Assembly: GCA_015832175.1 (NCBI GenBank)
Contig: WJXW01000002.1
Span: 1,302,001-1,366,000, forward strand
Origin: Paraphaeosphaeria minitans
Taxonomy: Eukaryota; Ascomycota; Dothideomycetes; Pleosporales; Didymosphaeriaceae
Length of the DNA: 64,000 nucleotides
Reading direction: 5' to 3'
Below the pieces are notes generated by a model, which was not told the DNA's origin, ran no database searches, and worked only from the letters and a program-made list of their open reading frames with translations. The first letter of the stretch is position 1, and each line of letters begins with the position of its first letter. Below are positions 9,873 to 22,300 of the stretch, piece after piece. The translations under genes and the position numbers were made by a program.

Positions 9873-10815
9873 GGTCGCGAGGATACTTTCGACTGAAATT
9901 CTGGAGAAAATGGTCTTATAATCGAACGACTTATAAAAGGACGCGGGCTTTGCAATTGCTTGGGTTGAAATGAGGGACAAAGGGAAAGTATGGCGAAACG
10001 TCAATGTATGGAGGGTCAGGTCATCGACGGGGGATGAGGACAGGTCGGCGGAGGAGCACTTGTGACCCCCAAGGGCGGGCGCTTATAAAGGAAGTGGCAT
10101 GAAACAGTTTCCCAAGCAATGAGAAACTTGCGCCCTGCCACGCGACGGGTTTGACGGAGCGAGGGCGACAGATTCCTTGCGCTGACGAGTAAATCTCAAG
10201 GTACCACATTCCTCGAGGTGCAATCGGTGGATGAATAGGCAGAAATATCTGCCAGTGACTGGAATGCGCAGGGGCTTCCTCTTCAGCATCAGAATCCATC
10301 AGGAGCCGTCTATATCTGTTGAAAAGTATGTGGAAGGTGCGAGAGCTACGTCGAGAGTAGGTAAGACCTTCAGGATTAGGCCGTAGATTCGTGTCACTAG
10401 ATTGACGCGTGACGTTGGCAGTGGTGACATCTTTGGGTAAGTCCTACACCCGTTGTACCACCGACCTTGCATAAGGCGCTCATTTCTCATTCATGTACCA
10501 AAGACGCGCGTTTGAGACGCGAGGAGATGATGATCCGCCTTGCTGATTCTGGAAATGGTAATTTTATGGCTGCGTACAGGCGAAGCTCCGATTCACTCTG
10601 CGATCAAGTGTCGTAGACACACGAAGCCGTGTATGGCGAAGCGTCGCTCGGTTGCTATCTTATTATAACACTACCCGATCGCCGGTCCTGTCCACAAAGC
10701 AGCGTTGTGCTTGGGTCGAACCCGCTGTGGAGAATGACCATGTACTGTGGTTGTTAGGAGCGAGAGACACAACGTTTCAACTCACGGGAGGGTTCGTCGT
10801 ACCATGTACAGCCAT
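9873..10815. other. Intergenic region between two minus-strand genes
   Basis: It contains the promoter of the Ser/Pro-rich gene and the 3' flank of the aldehyde dehydrogenase gene. Only short overlapping open frames are present and I see no RNA gene or repeat. Confidence 0.5.
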
Positions 10816-12325
10816 CTATTTCGGGTAATCTTTCACATGGTAACTCTTGAGCTTGACAAATTGGTCAAACCCAAATTTGGATAGTGTCTGACCCTTGCCA
10901 GAGTCCTTCCATCCTACCCAGGCAAGGTCCTAAAAGTTCTAGTCATCACGTGCGTGTACGAAATCAACCAAAACCACTTACTGGTGCAGGGTAATCGCAT
11001 CGGTTGACAAATACAGTGCCAGCCTCAACGTCGTCAACGAGCTCGTGACCCTTGTTGGTATCTTTGGTCCAGATACTGGCTGTCAACCCAAACCGACTAT
11101 CGTTCATGAGCTTGATAGCTTCGGCATCGTTCTTGACCTTCATGACTGGAACCACTGGACCAAAGGTTTCCTCGGTCATCACCGCCATGCTGTGATCCAC
11201 GTTGGTCAAGAGCGTGGGAGCAACAAAGTTTCCGTGTGCTGGAGGAGACTTGAAGGACTCGTTGTCTGGAGTTGCGTCTTTAGCACCTTTCTCGAGTGCG
11301 TCTTTGATGTGTGCACGGATGGAGTCTGCAGATCGCGAAGACACCACTGGGCCGACATGCGTGTCCTTCTCCATTGGATCACCGAGCTTGTAGCCCTTCA
11401 GGACATCCTGAAGGGCAGCTACAAATTCGTCGTGAATTTTTTCGTCGACGTAGACGCGCTCCACACTACAGCAGCTCTGGCCCGAGTTGAAGACTGCACC
11501 GTCGACAATCTCTTCGGCCGCCCACTTGATGTCGACGTCAGATCGGACATAGGCAGGATCTTTGCCTCCAAGCTCGAGTCCGACGCGGATCGGTACACGG
11601 TCGCTAGCGGCGGTCTGTACAGCGAGTCCATTGGCAACAGATCCAGTGAAGCATACTAGCTGGATCTGAGGGGACCGTGCAATGGCTTCTATCTGAGTGA
11701 TGGATCCACTGTGGAAAATCTGCAGGACACCTTCAGGCAAGCCAGCGTCGGCGAAGATCTGTTTAATTTGCTCCGCGCTTGTAGGCGTTTGGGGAGAAGG
11801 CTTCACGACCACAGAATTTCCAGCAAGCAAAGCTGGGATCAGCGAATTGACAAGTGTCAGGTAAGGGTACTACTGTTGTGTCAGCGGAAGACCTTGGTGA
11901 TGGTTGTACATTGAGCGCACATTCCATGGGAAAAGGATCAACACCGGTCCTATGGGCAGCTTTTTAATGTAGCGCTTGTAGCCTTTCTCCGCTTCGCCTT
12001 CAGTCTCTTTCAAAGCCTCATCGCTAATTTTCAGCATGTACTCGCCACGTGCTACTGCAGTCGTGATTTCCTTGGGTGTGTAGTTGATAGGACGGCCCAT
12101 TTGTTCAGTGAGTTCCTTGCCCAAAGCATCCTGGCGCTCATCCAGTAGCTTCAGAGCCTTTTTGATGATTGCTTGCCGATCTGAGAGAGTTGTGCGGCGG
12201 TAGGACTCGAATGCACGAGCAGCTGTTTCCGGTATAGAGGTGATGTCGGCATCCGATAAGCCATTGCGGGTGAGAATTGGCTTGTTGGTGACCGGTGATA
12301 TGGTCGTGATAGTCTCGACAGACAT
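10816..12325 (-). CDS. NAD(P)-dependent aldehyde dehydrogenase
   Basis: The CDS is complement(10816-10929, 10982-11869, 11921-12325), 468 residues, with introns of 52 and 51 nt. It oxidises an aldehyde to the acid. Family landmarks are FPWNYP across the first splice, the KPSPQTP cofactor region, FTGS, the general base Glu234 in LELGGKDP, and the catalytic Cys268 in FNSGQSC, 34 residues after the Glu as usual. EETFGPV and a C-terminal KFGFDQFVKLKSY complete the fold. Residue 269 is also Cys. The length is a little short of the 490-500 residues of classic ALDH and fits the YneI/EDX-like branch of fungal enzymes. No targeting signal is seen, so it is probably cytosolic. The substrate cannot be read from the sequence. 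Confidence 0.93.
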
Positions 12326-15300
12326 GATGTCGTAGCGGTTATGAGGCTAGGCGGATGTATTGGTTGTATGGATCAAGGGGAGATGATTATGGGGTGCGGT
12401 CAAATTTGGTGTCGAGGAAGTCGTCTCGTAGCGGAGCGGGGTGACGTATTGTCGGAGCAGCTTTGGCAGCTACGACCCCGCCGCCAAAGTTACCTAGTGC
12501 CTCCGGCTAGCGGCGCTTTTCGCCTTCTGCTATGGATCTTCAAGCCTCACATGTTGACTACCTACGACCCTCCTTTCACTCTCTCTGCGCAGTCACGACG
12601 TTTCCCAAAAGCGTTTATGCTGCTTAGCTGTGGTTGTTCGAACGAAGCACCGCCACTTTACGGAAATTTTCGGTGACCTGAGGACAGCTTTGGAGTAGGT
12701 ACCTCCTGGTCTCACCAAGAACGTGTTCGATACGCGCACCCGAATGCGCTCGCGTTTCCAGAGCTGTTGACACTGACAGGCCAGAAAAGAAGCCTCTGCA
12801 CTAAGCGATCCTCGCTGTGCATGGCATATCAAGGGTGGACAAGGCAGATCATTTCACCTTACGACCACAAGACGAAGGCCGCCATGCAGGTCTTCTTTTT
12901 GGCGGTATGCTTCCTCTTCGCTGGGAATGAGCAGAGGCTGTCAGCAACCGCCTTGTCAGTCGGCAGTCATCCTGCGGCCTGAGCATGCCCTGCCTATTGT
13001 AGGTTTTCTTTATCTATCGGCTTACGTCGTGCACCTGGGCACGGAGCTTGTCTTGCGAAAGCGGCGGGATCTAGGGCAGCCGAACCGACTTCGTTGCTGA
13101 GAAACACGTCCCAAGTCATCGCCCGATGCTTCAGCCACTGCCGATCCTCGACGGAAGCAAGATGGACCTTTGGGCGATCAACTCGTCATGGTTTCCCGTG
13201 CGTACGATGCCTTATCAGGTCTGCGAATGGACCACAGTTTCATCCACAGCTGCTTTTCACACAGTCCACAGTATCATCCACAGCTGCTTTTCATACAGTC
13301 ACCAGTACCACCTTTCTTGACCGTTTCGGTCACGATGACATTCGTTTAGCAGCGAAGTTACCCGTCGATTGCTACTTTATTCGAAGCTCTGAATATATAC
13401 CCCAACACGAAGAATCGCCTGTCCTAGAAGCGCACAACGTGAGGCGGAAGTCCTCGCGAGACGGTTCTGCGGGTGACGATTTGGTATATGCTCGGTTTTT
13501 CTCATCAGAAAAGCTCAATGACGGTGCTTCTCTTGTGACGATTCGGCTCGCTAATAGTTGTACAACTGCTATTGTGGTACTGCAGTCTTTGATATACTCC
13601 AAGATTGCCGGCGCTCATTGGCTGCAATTCATTGCACATTCGACTGCGTTGCGGCTTCCACTAATGCATGTTCAGGCTAGTCGGACCGTTACTGATCCCA
13701 TTACTGATCGGGGGCGAAGTGTGAACGCTAACAGTTGTCGGCTTAGGCCGAGTGGCAGAAGGATTCGGGAGCGACCCCAGTCAAGGTCTCTCCGTTCCCT
13801 GTTCTCTCCCTGCGCGGCAGTAATGGAGGGCGCGACTCCACCCCAAGTGGACCACCTCTGCAGAAAAATATCTGGTCTGGTCCGTCTGCCGCTAACCGAC
13901 GTCGACGTGAACCTTATGGAACGCCTCAACAAGAAGCCAAACCACAAAGCACGAGCGTCGAACAGTTCGCCCGAAGCCGCTGGGGTGGGTACGAACGGAG
14001 AAAACCACCCGTTCCCAAAACGGTGCCGTGACAACCACATTCTTCCCGCCCCAACTCTCGCGAGGCGAGTTTTGGGCCCAGTCGATCGCCTTCAGGACTC
14101 GGCGCCTGGACATCGTACTCAGCCTTTTCGTCAACAAACTCTTCGTCGTTCACATTTTTCACAAATTTATGCTATGATACGGTCCTCTACCTAGACCTTG
14201 GGCGCTGATGGTCTCGGAAGCGATGCTTCCTTGGATAATTGCAACGATGACCCTGACTGTGAATTGCCGGTCACTCGTGTTGGTCTTTGCGGAACTGCGC
14301 TATTGATCATCAGTCCCTGTGGACGTAGCCAAAGTTCGCACCACTCTCGACATACGTTCCTGCAGCTGAATGCTGCCAAGATGTCAGAGGCACGAGACAT
14401 TGAATGGGGTAAAGCGGAATGCCAGGTGCTGAAATGCGGAGCGATCCGCTGACTTTAGCGTGACGGCCAACCACCAATACCTACCGATCAATGACTGCGG
14501 CGGATGCGGCGTTGATAGGCTGTCGACGGCCTATGCAACGGCAAGACCACGTTTTCTACACCGTTGAAGCCACCGTTTTAGCGGATTCAGTCATACTTTC
14601 AGAATATATGGATGAGTGGAGAGGAATGGGCAGTGTGTCTAAGCGCGCGCCGTCTGCAACATTCGCACGCCATTTGCTCGCTGGCCGCACTTGGACAAGG
14701 CACGCAGTATTGGCCGGGGCACGGCCTACCGTTCTGGAACTCTTATTATCATATCTGACGTGTTATAGATGAGAGCTGGCGCAGTCTCTCCACACGACTC
14801 TTTTATGGTGAACCATATGCAAGCGACCTTTCAAGAGCTCAATCCCCTGGAGATTGCTTTACCGAGCTTGATCACGGAGGGCAAGTTTATGCGGTAGCCT
14901 CCAAGAGTGCGTTTGAAAGGCGATTTGTTTCCAGGTCGGATCGTGGAAGATGCAAGTGTTTTGGAAGACCCTCCGTCCGATTTCATCTGAGCATCGCTAG
15001 CATTGATTCATGCCCACCGGCTGCTTCTGGGAAAATTCTGGATGAAAGGCTGATCGCACAGGCTGCGGAAGGCTGGCGAGACGGATTCTTCGCCAGGATG
15101 CGATGACTGGCAGGGTGTGGCGGAAGGCTAGCCATGAACCCTAACCGGTCGCAGCTGAGGGGCAGCAACTTGGTTCTCGTTGTTCGAGGAATCTACAGCC
15201 GGGCAGCGCATACTGATGAGAGGGTTGAGCAGGCCGTCGAGTGCGTCGAGTTGATGGTCCCGTGCCACGATAAGGAGGTGTTGCGGGCAAATGCAGAAGA

Positions 15301-16139
15301 GTGGACTACGGGCCCCAATCATATCGCAGGCCGTTTCTAGATCGCCACTCAGTCGAGCGACGGATCTGATGGTGGTATTGGCGGTACGGGGGTACATGAC
15401 GGTACCTCTAGCCGGCATGTGTACGGTATGGCGCTCTTAAGACGAGCACGTATAGGGCTTGGATGGCACCGATCAAGCAATATCTTTTTTCATTACGGGC
15501 CTTGACGCGGCGACCAGCTCGGGGTGCATCCGCTCAAGCTCGCGGCACCGACGATCAATCGACTTTGTGCCCTGTGCTCAACGTGGAAGCGTTTACGCAG
15601 TGCCAGGGTCCCTAGGAGGTGCTGGGGGTGACTGCTGAGGCGTGATGACTGGGGACATGAGGCCTTGGCTCGAACCCGGCGTGCAGAAGCCATTTCCCAT
15701 CTCGTTTGCAGAGCAGCCCATGTGGCCCAGCAGTTTTCTGACGCGCGACGCAGCTAGTAGACCCCGGAGATGGGAGGTCGTTGCCCATGCCATCCGGTAT
15801 TGGCCACCCTGCACCTCAAGCACTGGCAGCCTGTGCTATACCCCGCGGGCACCACTAAGACATGACCTGGCTCGAGGCGGAGAAGGCTGCGGCCGGCAGC
15901 TACCTATATTGTGTACTCAGGGACACGGGCGACCGAGTCAAAAGAGCAGCGTGGACCTTCCTCTGACCTGCATCCGTCCTGACGACATCTTTCCCAGCCC
16001 GGCGCTGAGCGTATCTCGACCACGTATCTATCGCCTATCATCTAACCACCTTCCTCTGTTGATTCTTTTTCACTTGGATTAATATCCACGCCGCCGCCAT
16101 TGAGCCCTACCCGTCGTTGTCGAGCGCGGCGCTAGAAGG
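12326..16139. other. Long intergenic region upstream of xlnR
   Basis: This is 3.8 kb without a gene I can support, between the divergent ALDH and xlnR starts. A 366-codon open frame at 13094-14194 begins at TTG, has no recognisable domain and overlaps equally open frames in antisense, so I do not call it. A 34-bp tandem duplication lies at 13233-13300. The last few hundred bases should contain the xlnR promoter. Confidence 0.5.
13233..13300 (+). repeat. 34-bp tandem duplication
   Basis: Positions 13233-13266 and 13267-13300 are head-to-tail copies that differ at two bases. Each contains CATCCACAGCTGCTTTTCA. It lies about 2.8 kb upstream of xlnR, outside any supported gene. Confidence 0.9.
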
Positions 16140-19100
16140 ATGATGTCGACAAGTCTCCACCAATACGAGCAGTTTCCTCCACCAATGCAGCATCAACACC
16201 ATTTTGCTGCGCAGCATATGGGCCCGTCGCCGCTCGATACATTGTCCCATACCTCGCAGTACGCGCTGCAGTTCCATCAAAACCGCCATGTCTTGCCGCC
16301 AGGCAAGGGCCTCGTTAAGCCGCACCGCCTGCCTTACGCCAACGGGCCTCTTGCTGCAGCGCCGCGCAGCCAACGTGATGCGATGATGCACGAGCGCGCA
16401 GGACGAGGTGCTGCCGCTGCAGGGCCAGTGCGACGCAGAATCAGCCGAGCGTGTGATCAGTGTAATCAGTTGCGGACGAAGTGCGATGGCAAGGCACCTG
16501 TGAGTCGCCGACGTTGCCGTGATGGCATTGACTACGGCACGGTACTTAGTTGCTAACATCGCATAGTGTGCCCATTGTATAGGTATGTCCCACAGGCTCC
16601 ACCAAGCGTTTTTGACAGCTGTCGCCGCTGTCAAACAAACGTGACACTAACCGCATCGCAGAGTTTGGTCTGACATGCGAGTACATGCGCGAGCGCAAGA
16701 AGCGCGGGAAGGCATCTCGAAAGGACCTCGCCGCAGCTGCTGCTGCCGCCGTCGCGAATGGCACAGCGCCGCCCTCGGGCGAGTCCACGTCAGGGAGCCC
16801 TCAGTCGCGCGGAACTGGTCACCCTGACGACCAGAAGGAGTCCTCCCCCGCTGCTGAGCTACCCGAGGGCCAGCGACCTCTACCTGACCTGCCTCCGCCC
16901 AACCTGCCACAGCCCGCCAGGTCTGCCAGCATCGCTACCACTCGCGACATGGAAAACGCCGCAATGTTTTCCGTTGTCAACCCAGTATCACGAAACATGA
17001 GCATGAGCGCCATCGATTCCATCCCAGAGAGCCAGATGAGCGAGAGCATGCACCACCCCATGCAGCCACCACGGCTCCAGACCCAGGGCTTGCCAATGCA
17101 CAGTCATTCGATCCCAGAGTACACCCCCATGGACGACTTCAATCGTGCGTACCAGCAACCTCACCAGATGATGCATCCCATCATCCCCTCCAACATGTCC
17201 GAATATGCACAGAGCCCTTATGAGATGATGAGTCCACAAAGCGCACAAGGGCCTTCGAACTCGTTCAGGATGCCTCATGCAGAATCACCGTTACCGGGCT
17301 ACATCACAACCTCTCCCACCTCTGGCTCGCCAGGCTGGCTGTCACTGCCGTCTCCATCTGCAACCATCTACCCGAACGCACATCCATCGAGTTCCCAACA
17401 ACTACGATACCCGGTTCTTGCACCCCTGGTGCCCCATCTGGCGAATATCATGCCCGTGTCTCTGGCTTGTGATTTGCTGGAGCTCTACTTTCAGAGCTCT
17501 AGTACAGCCTTCATGCAGCCCACAAGCCCCTACGTGCTTTGTTACGTGTTCCGGAAAGACTCATTCTTGCGGCACAATACCCCACGCGTGTGTAGCCCAG
17601 CACTACTGGCTAGCATGCTCTGGATCGGATGTCTGACAAGCGAGTCGCCGTACCTGGCTTCGTCACCATCCACACGAAGCCAATTGTCAGAGAGGCTCAT
17701 CAACTTAACCATATCCCTCTTGAAGCCCCTGGTGCACCAGTCACAAGGCGAAGACGCGAGCCCCACATTCAGCTCCGGTGCAACAATGAACAACTTTGGC
17801 ATTTCAACACAGGACCCGAACATAGCATTACCTGGCGAAGGCATGTGGCAGAGAAGCTATGCAGCTAGTTCCGCGGGCGCTCCAGGTGGCATTGATGATG
17901 TCTGTACGTACGCTAATCTCGCAGTCGTCATAAGCGCCAGTGAGTACAAGGCCGCGTCGCTGCGATGGTGGAATGCTGCCTGGAGTTTGGCCAGGGAGTT
18001 GAAACTTAGCAAAGAGGTGCCATTGACCCCACCGCCCGAGGAAAACTCACAAGCCCGATCCGACCTTGACTCAGAGCGTGTCGGCGGCCTTTCAACTGGT
18101 CAGAATGCTTCCGTCAATCTCACCGAGGAGCAACGAGAAGAGCGACGTCGCGTTTGGTGGATGCTTTACACAGTGGATCGGCACCTGGCCCTATGCTACA
18201 ACAGGCCATTGTCGCTGCTCGATATCGAGTGCAGCGAATTACAGACACCTGTGTCTGATGATGTATGGCAATCACCGGCTCTCTTTGGAAACCCCGCTCA
18301 ATCATTTTCAGATCTTACCGTTCGACGAAGCACAGGACCCATATATGAGTGCACTGGGACATCCACATTTGGATTCTTTCTCCCTCTGATGAGCATTTTG
18401 GGCGAAATTGTTGAAGTCCACCATGCGAGAAACCATCCCCGATTCGGCTCAAAGACAAATTGGGACGACCACGCGGCGGAGATCACCCGGCAGCTAGAGG
18501 TATACGGCCATTCGCTTCGAGAGTTGAAGGCAAGAGCTATCGCAGAGGCCAACGTTGAACTTCAGGAGCCGACCCACCCAGGTACACCGTCCGGTCGATC
18601 AGTGAACTCCACCACCTCTAGAGCCCAAGAGTCGCTCATGCACGCGAGAATCGTAGTAGCCTATGGCACGCACATCATGCATACCCTCCACATACTACTC
18701 AACGGCAAATGGGACCCTATCTCATTGCTCGACGACAACGATCTCTGGATATCATCCCAGAGCTTCATCGACGCTACCGGGCACGCGGTCGCAGCTGCTG
18801 AAGCACTCAACGAAATTCTGGAACTAGATCCTGATCTCAGCTTTATGCCTTTCTTCTTCGGAATCTACCTCCTGCAGGGTAGCTTCCTGCTGCTGCTCAT
18901 AGCCGACAAGCTGCAAGGCGAAGCCAATCCGAACGTCGTCAAGGCTTGTGAGACGATCGTCCGAGCGCATGAAGCGTGCATTGTAACCCTCAATACCGAG
19001 TACCAGGTAGGAACCCCCAGATCTCTTACGTCGCAATGCCCCTTGAAGCACCTGTACCCGGGTTTCGCAGTTGCAGCTTCGTGCTTCCACCCTATTACCC

Positions 19101-19365
19101 GTCTGGGACGCGAACTTTCTGCATTCAGCCTCATACCCCACCGTTCCAACCGCCACATATGCATCGCTCCCCACAATCTCGGAAAATAAGAGGCGATCAT
19201 GCTGACCAAACAATGTAGAGAAATTTCCGCAAGGTGATGCGCTCGGCTTTACAGCAGGTGCGTGGACGCGGCATGGACGAAAATGCCGAGTTCGCGCAGC
19301 TGAGGAGACGCGAGATGCTCAGCTTGTACCGCTGGAGCGGCGATGGAACCGGACTCGCGCTCTAG
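16140..19365 (+). CDS. xlnR: Xylanolytic/cellulolytic transcriptional activator XlnR/Xyr1
   Basis: Exons are 16140-16499, 16567-16582, 16662-19006 and 19219-19365 (955 residues). XlnR is the nuclear Zn2Cys6 activator of xylanase, cellulase and D-xylose-use genes. The zinc cluster uses Cys105, 108, 115, 121, 124 and 131 ([13 protein letters not shown]...CAHC...C) and is followed by the ortholog signature [20 protein letters not shown]. The Gln/Pro/Met-rich linker is followed by the fungal_trans region ([68 protein letters not shown]). The C-terminus [13 protein letters not shown] is nearly invariant in Xyr1/XlnR. Exon 2 is only 16 nt and encodes C-A-H-C-I, and the last intron is 212 nt. Two adjacent ATGs (16140, 16143) are possible starts. 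Length agrees with the family (about 875-960). Confidence 0.96.
16567..16582 (+). other. xlnR: 16-nt micro-exon of xlnR
   Basis: It encodes Cys-Ala-His-Cys-Ile plus one base, supplying two of the six zinc-binding cysteines. It is flanked by introns 16500-16566 (GTGAGT...CATAG) and 16583-16661 (GTATGT...CGCAG). Skipping it would remove Cys121 and Cys124 and shift the frame. Confidence 0.9.
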
Positions 19366-22300
19366 GTCTTCCAGAAGACACACCGCCTCATGCTCTCGAT
19401 TTCGGAGCTTGACGCACCCCTTCACATTGCGGCACACGTATTGCCTTGATACTTATTGCTTTATTACTACTATTATACCTGGGTACTTTGAGCGGCACAA
19501 CTTATGGCTTCACGGATTGGGATACGATTTTATGATAGATAGGGGTATCTGATATTGGTACTGGCATGGGCGTTGGAGCGTGTTTGTCTGCGGTGGCTGG
19601 GTTTGCAATTTTCTCATCTAGGTATACCACTTCCCACTTTCCGCGTTGGCACTGCGTAAACGATATCCTCCCTTTGAAACGGCGGCGCATTCACATTCGT
19701 CTCTTGTCACTTTAGCGATGCTGTCTGTCCCGCGCATCCATCAGCAATCAAAATCCCTTCTTACTTGCAATCACTATACATCAAAATCCACAAAAAGCGA
19801 GTCATGGGCCGTCTATAACGCAGAGCAGATATCGAACCTCCGTGCTAGCTCGCCGTTGCGAACACCTTCTCGAACAATTTGCTGGCACGGGAAGGATCCG
19901 CAAGCCGGGCCAGGGCCAGCACCACCGAGTCGCGTCGGCATCACGAGATGGCATAAGGCAGACGGATAGTACATGGCATGGCGAGCGGATAGGCGCCGCC
20001 GGTCGATCAACGCAGAGGCCCAAAGCGGTGTAGGCCTAGGTATAGCACGGCAGGCCGGTCCATAACAAACGTTAATGCTGCCTTGGGTGCGCGCCAGTCC
20101 AACCGACGTGCGCGACCGACCGGCGGAGCGAACAACTCAAATCTCAGGTCGCTGCTCGCTGCACGCTGCACGCGCCTCGTGAAGTCGGGGCGTCGAGAGC
20201 GGCCGTCTTGCAACGGGCTAGCCAAGCGGCGCGCATGCGGTCGTGCCCGCGCAGAAGGAGGCGTTCCTCCGCTTGCTGGTACTATAGCTGGGAATGCTGT
20301 TTCGGGACGGGATCAGGATGGCGCAAATCGACTGCAAGCCACGCCTCTGCATGAAGCAGCACAGGTGAATGGCCCGGCTGCCAACTCGCAGCGTGCTCGC
20401 CGGTCTGGAGCCGGCCACGGCTACCTCCCCACTGTGCTCGATGGAGCGCATTCCTCCAGGAATCTATCAGTGCAACCGTCGCATCTGGCGTCGGAGCGCG
20501 CACCGTTATCCCCACTGATTTCACGGCCCACGGGCCATGCCGAAGCACTGAGTACGGGCATATTGGAGTCATGGGCAGGATGTGCCTCCTGGACTGAATA
20601 GGCGCGCGAGAGAGAGCATCGGTGAGCGCACCGTGCTGTCAGTCGTCATATCTTGCTGTTGGAGGCTGACATGCTTGTGGAGGGTTGGTGCCGCGGGCGA
20701 CTGCCGCTGAGCCGATTTGCTTCGTGGCTCCGCTGGGCCGTATTGGCAAAGGGGGCCCATATCGCGAACGTCTCGTTATTGAAGCCGAAACCGTCTTTGG
20801 AGATTTGATGGTAATCGTAGTGGAGGCTGCGGCCAGAGGCGCGAATAGTGACGCGGGTTGGGATCCGAGTAAAGCTGGCCGAATGCAGTCGGTAGTGGTT
20901 GGGTAGCCATGTGCTATGATTCATTGAGGTGCATTTGGCCAGTGACAAAGTGGATACATACTTTGGTACGTGGTAGCAACTGGAACTTGTCACTGTTTCG
21001 CTACCAGATTTGTGCCGCACCTGTACGCCATGTCAGTTGTCAGTTCTTCAACAGGGCGTGGTTGCCGAAGCTGCCCAACTGAATATGTGCCTATCCACAT
21101 GCCGGCGTCTTACGCACAATCACGGATGACGCAGAATTATTGATCGTGCAGCTTCTCGTTGAGTAGCCACTCAGCGAGGGTTGGGTCACGCAACACAGCC
21201 TCTCCACCCAAAGACGATCTTGCCTGTCCATTTCCTAGACCAGCAGGATACTTCGGACTTGGCATTTCTCGTATGTTAGTGACCCCGTGTATGTATAGGA
21301 GGCGTCAAAAAATCTTGGATATGAGGGATGCAGGTCGTCGCTCACTGCAATGCACCCCAGATCTACATTGGTCCCATGGCCATGATCGTCTCTGTGTTAT
21401 TTGAAAGACGCCTGTTTGTTGGCCAGCTGTTCTTCGTGCAGCTCTTGAGCTAAGTACAACCAAAGTCTCATGACTTGATGATCTGGGGTGGTGGGGTCGA
21501 CTTGTGTGGCTGTCCGCCGCCCGCAACCATTGTGGGTTTTTCATTGCCCACACCTCAGTTTCATGTTAACAGAGATACGTTAAGATGCACCGTGAGCGTC
21601 GTGCCGTCTCTCTACAGCACGGTGAGGCCGAAGGCACGGTCCCTGGTGGCTTGCGAGTGCCTTTGCGTCAGCACTTGCGGATGATGTACGGGTGGCATCA
21701 GTGCTCGAGTGCCCGCCCCTTACGCTCCGCTCAGCCGGGGTTGGTGCGGTAAGTGACAAGCACAATCCAGGTAGATACAATTCCAACAGTAACACCGCAG
21801 TATACGGTAGACGAATACGCTGCGGATGTCAGAGCCACCACTGCGGTATTCAGTTGCCACACTCTACAGTTGCGGCCCTCCACATTCCTCTGCAGATTCC
21901 GGTAGTGTTGAGATTGCAAGTCGTGGAGACTTCATTTGTGCAAATGAGGTCGACAAAGAAACCTGGGTACAGACCCCACCATGCAGTTGCTGCAGTGCGC
22001 GGCACGGACGCACACGCTGTGAAGGGGCGCGCGGAGAATAACGCGGCAAGCATAGACGCTACGGTAGATGCTGTCAGGGCTCTGCGCAAACGACCAAACG
22101 AATGAGGACTGTCATTTAGTCGTCAGCAGGGACATTTGTTGTAGCGTTGTTACTGGACGCCATCCACGCGACCATGGAATTGCACTCCGAAAGCACGAGT
22201 TTTTGATTAAGCTGTGGCTAGCCTCCTGGAAATGGTCACTGCAACCAACGCACGCTAGAAGGTCTTCTAGAACCGTATTAGATGAAGTGGTTTTGACTAG

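Noticed and set aside
13094..14194. A 366-codon open frame on the plus strand
   Set aside because: It starts at TTG, has no recognisable domain, spans the 34-bp tandem duplication and is matched by open frames on the opposite strand. Length alone is not enough in DNA of this base composition.
20083..20601. A 172-codon plus-strand frame in the gene-poor block
   Set aside because: Arg/Ala-rich composition, no motif, and several antisense frames of similar length.
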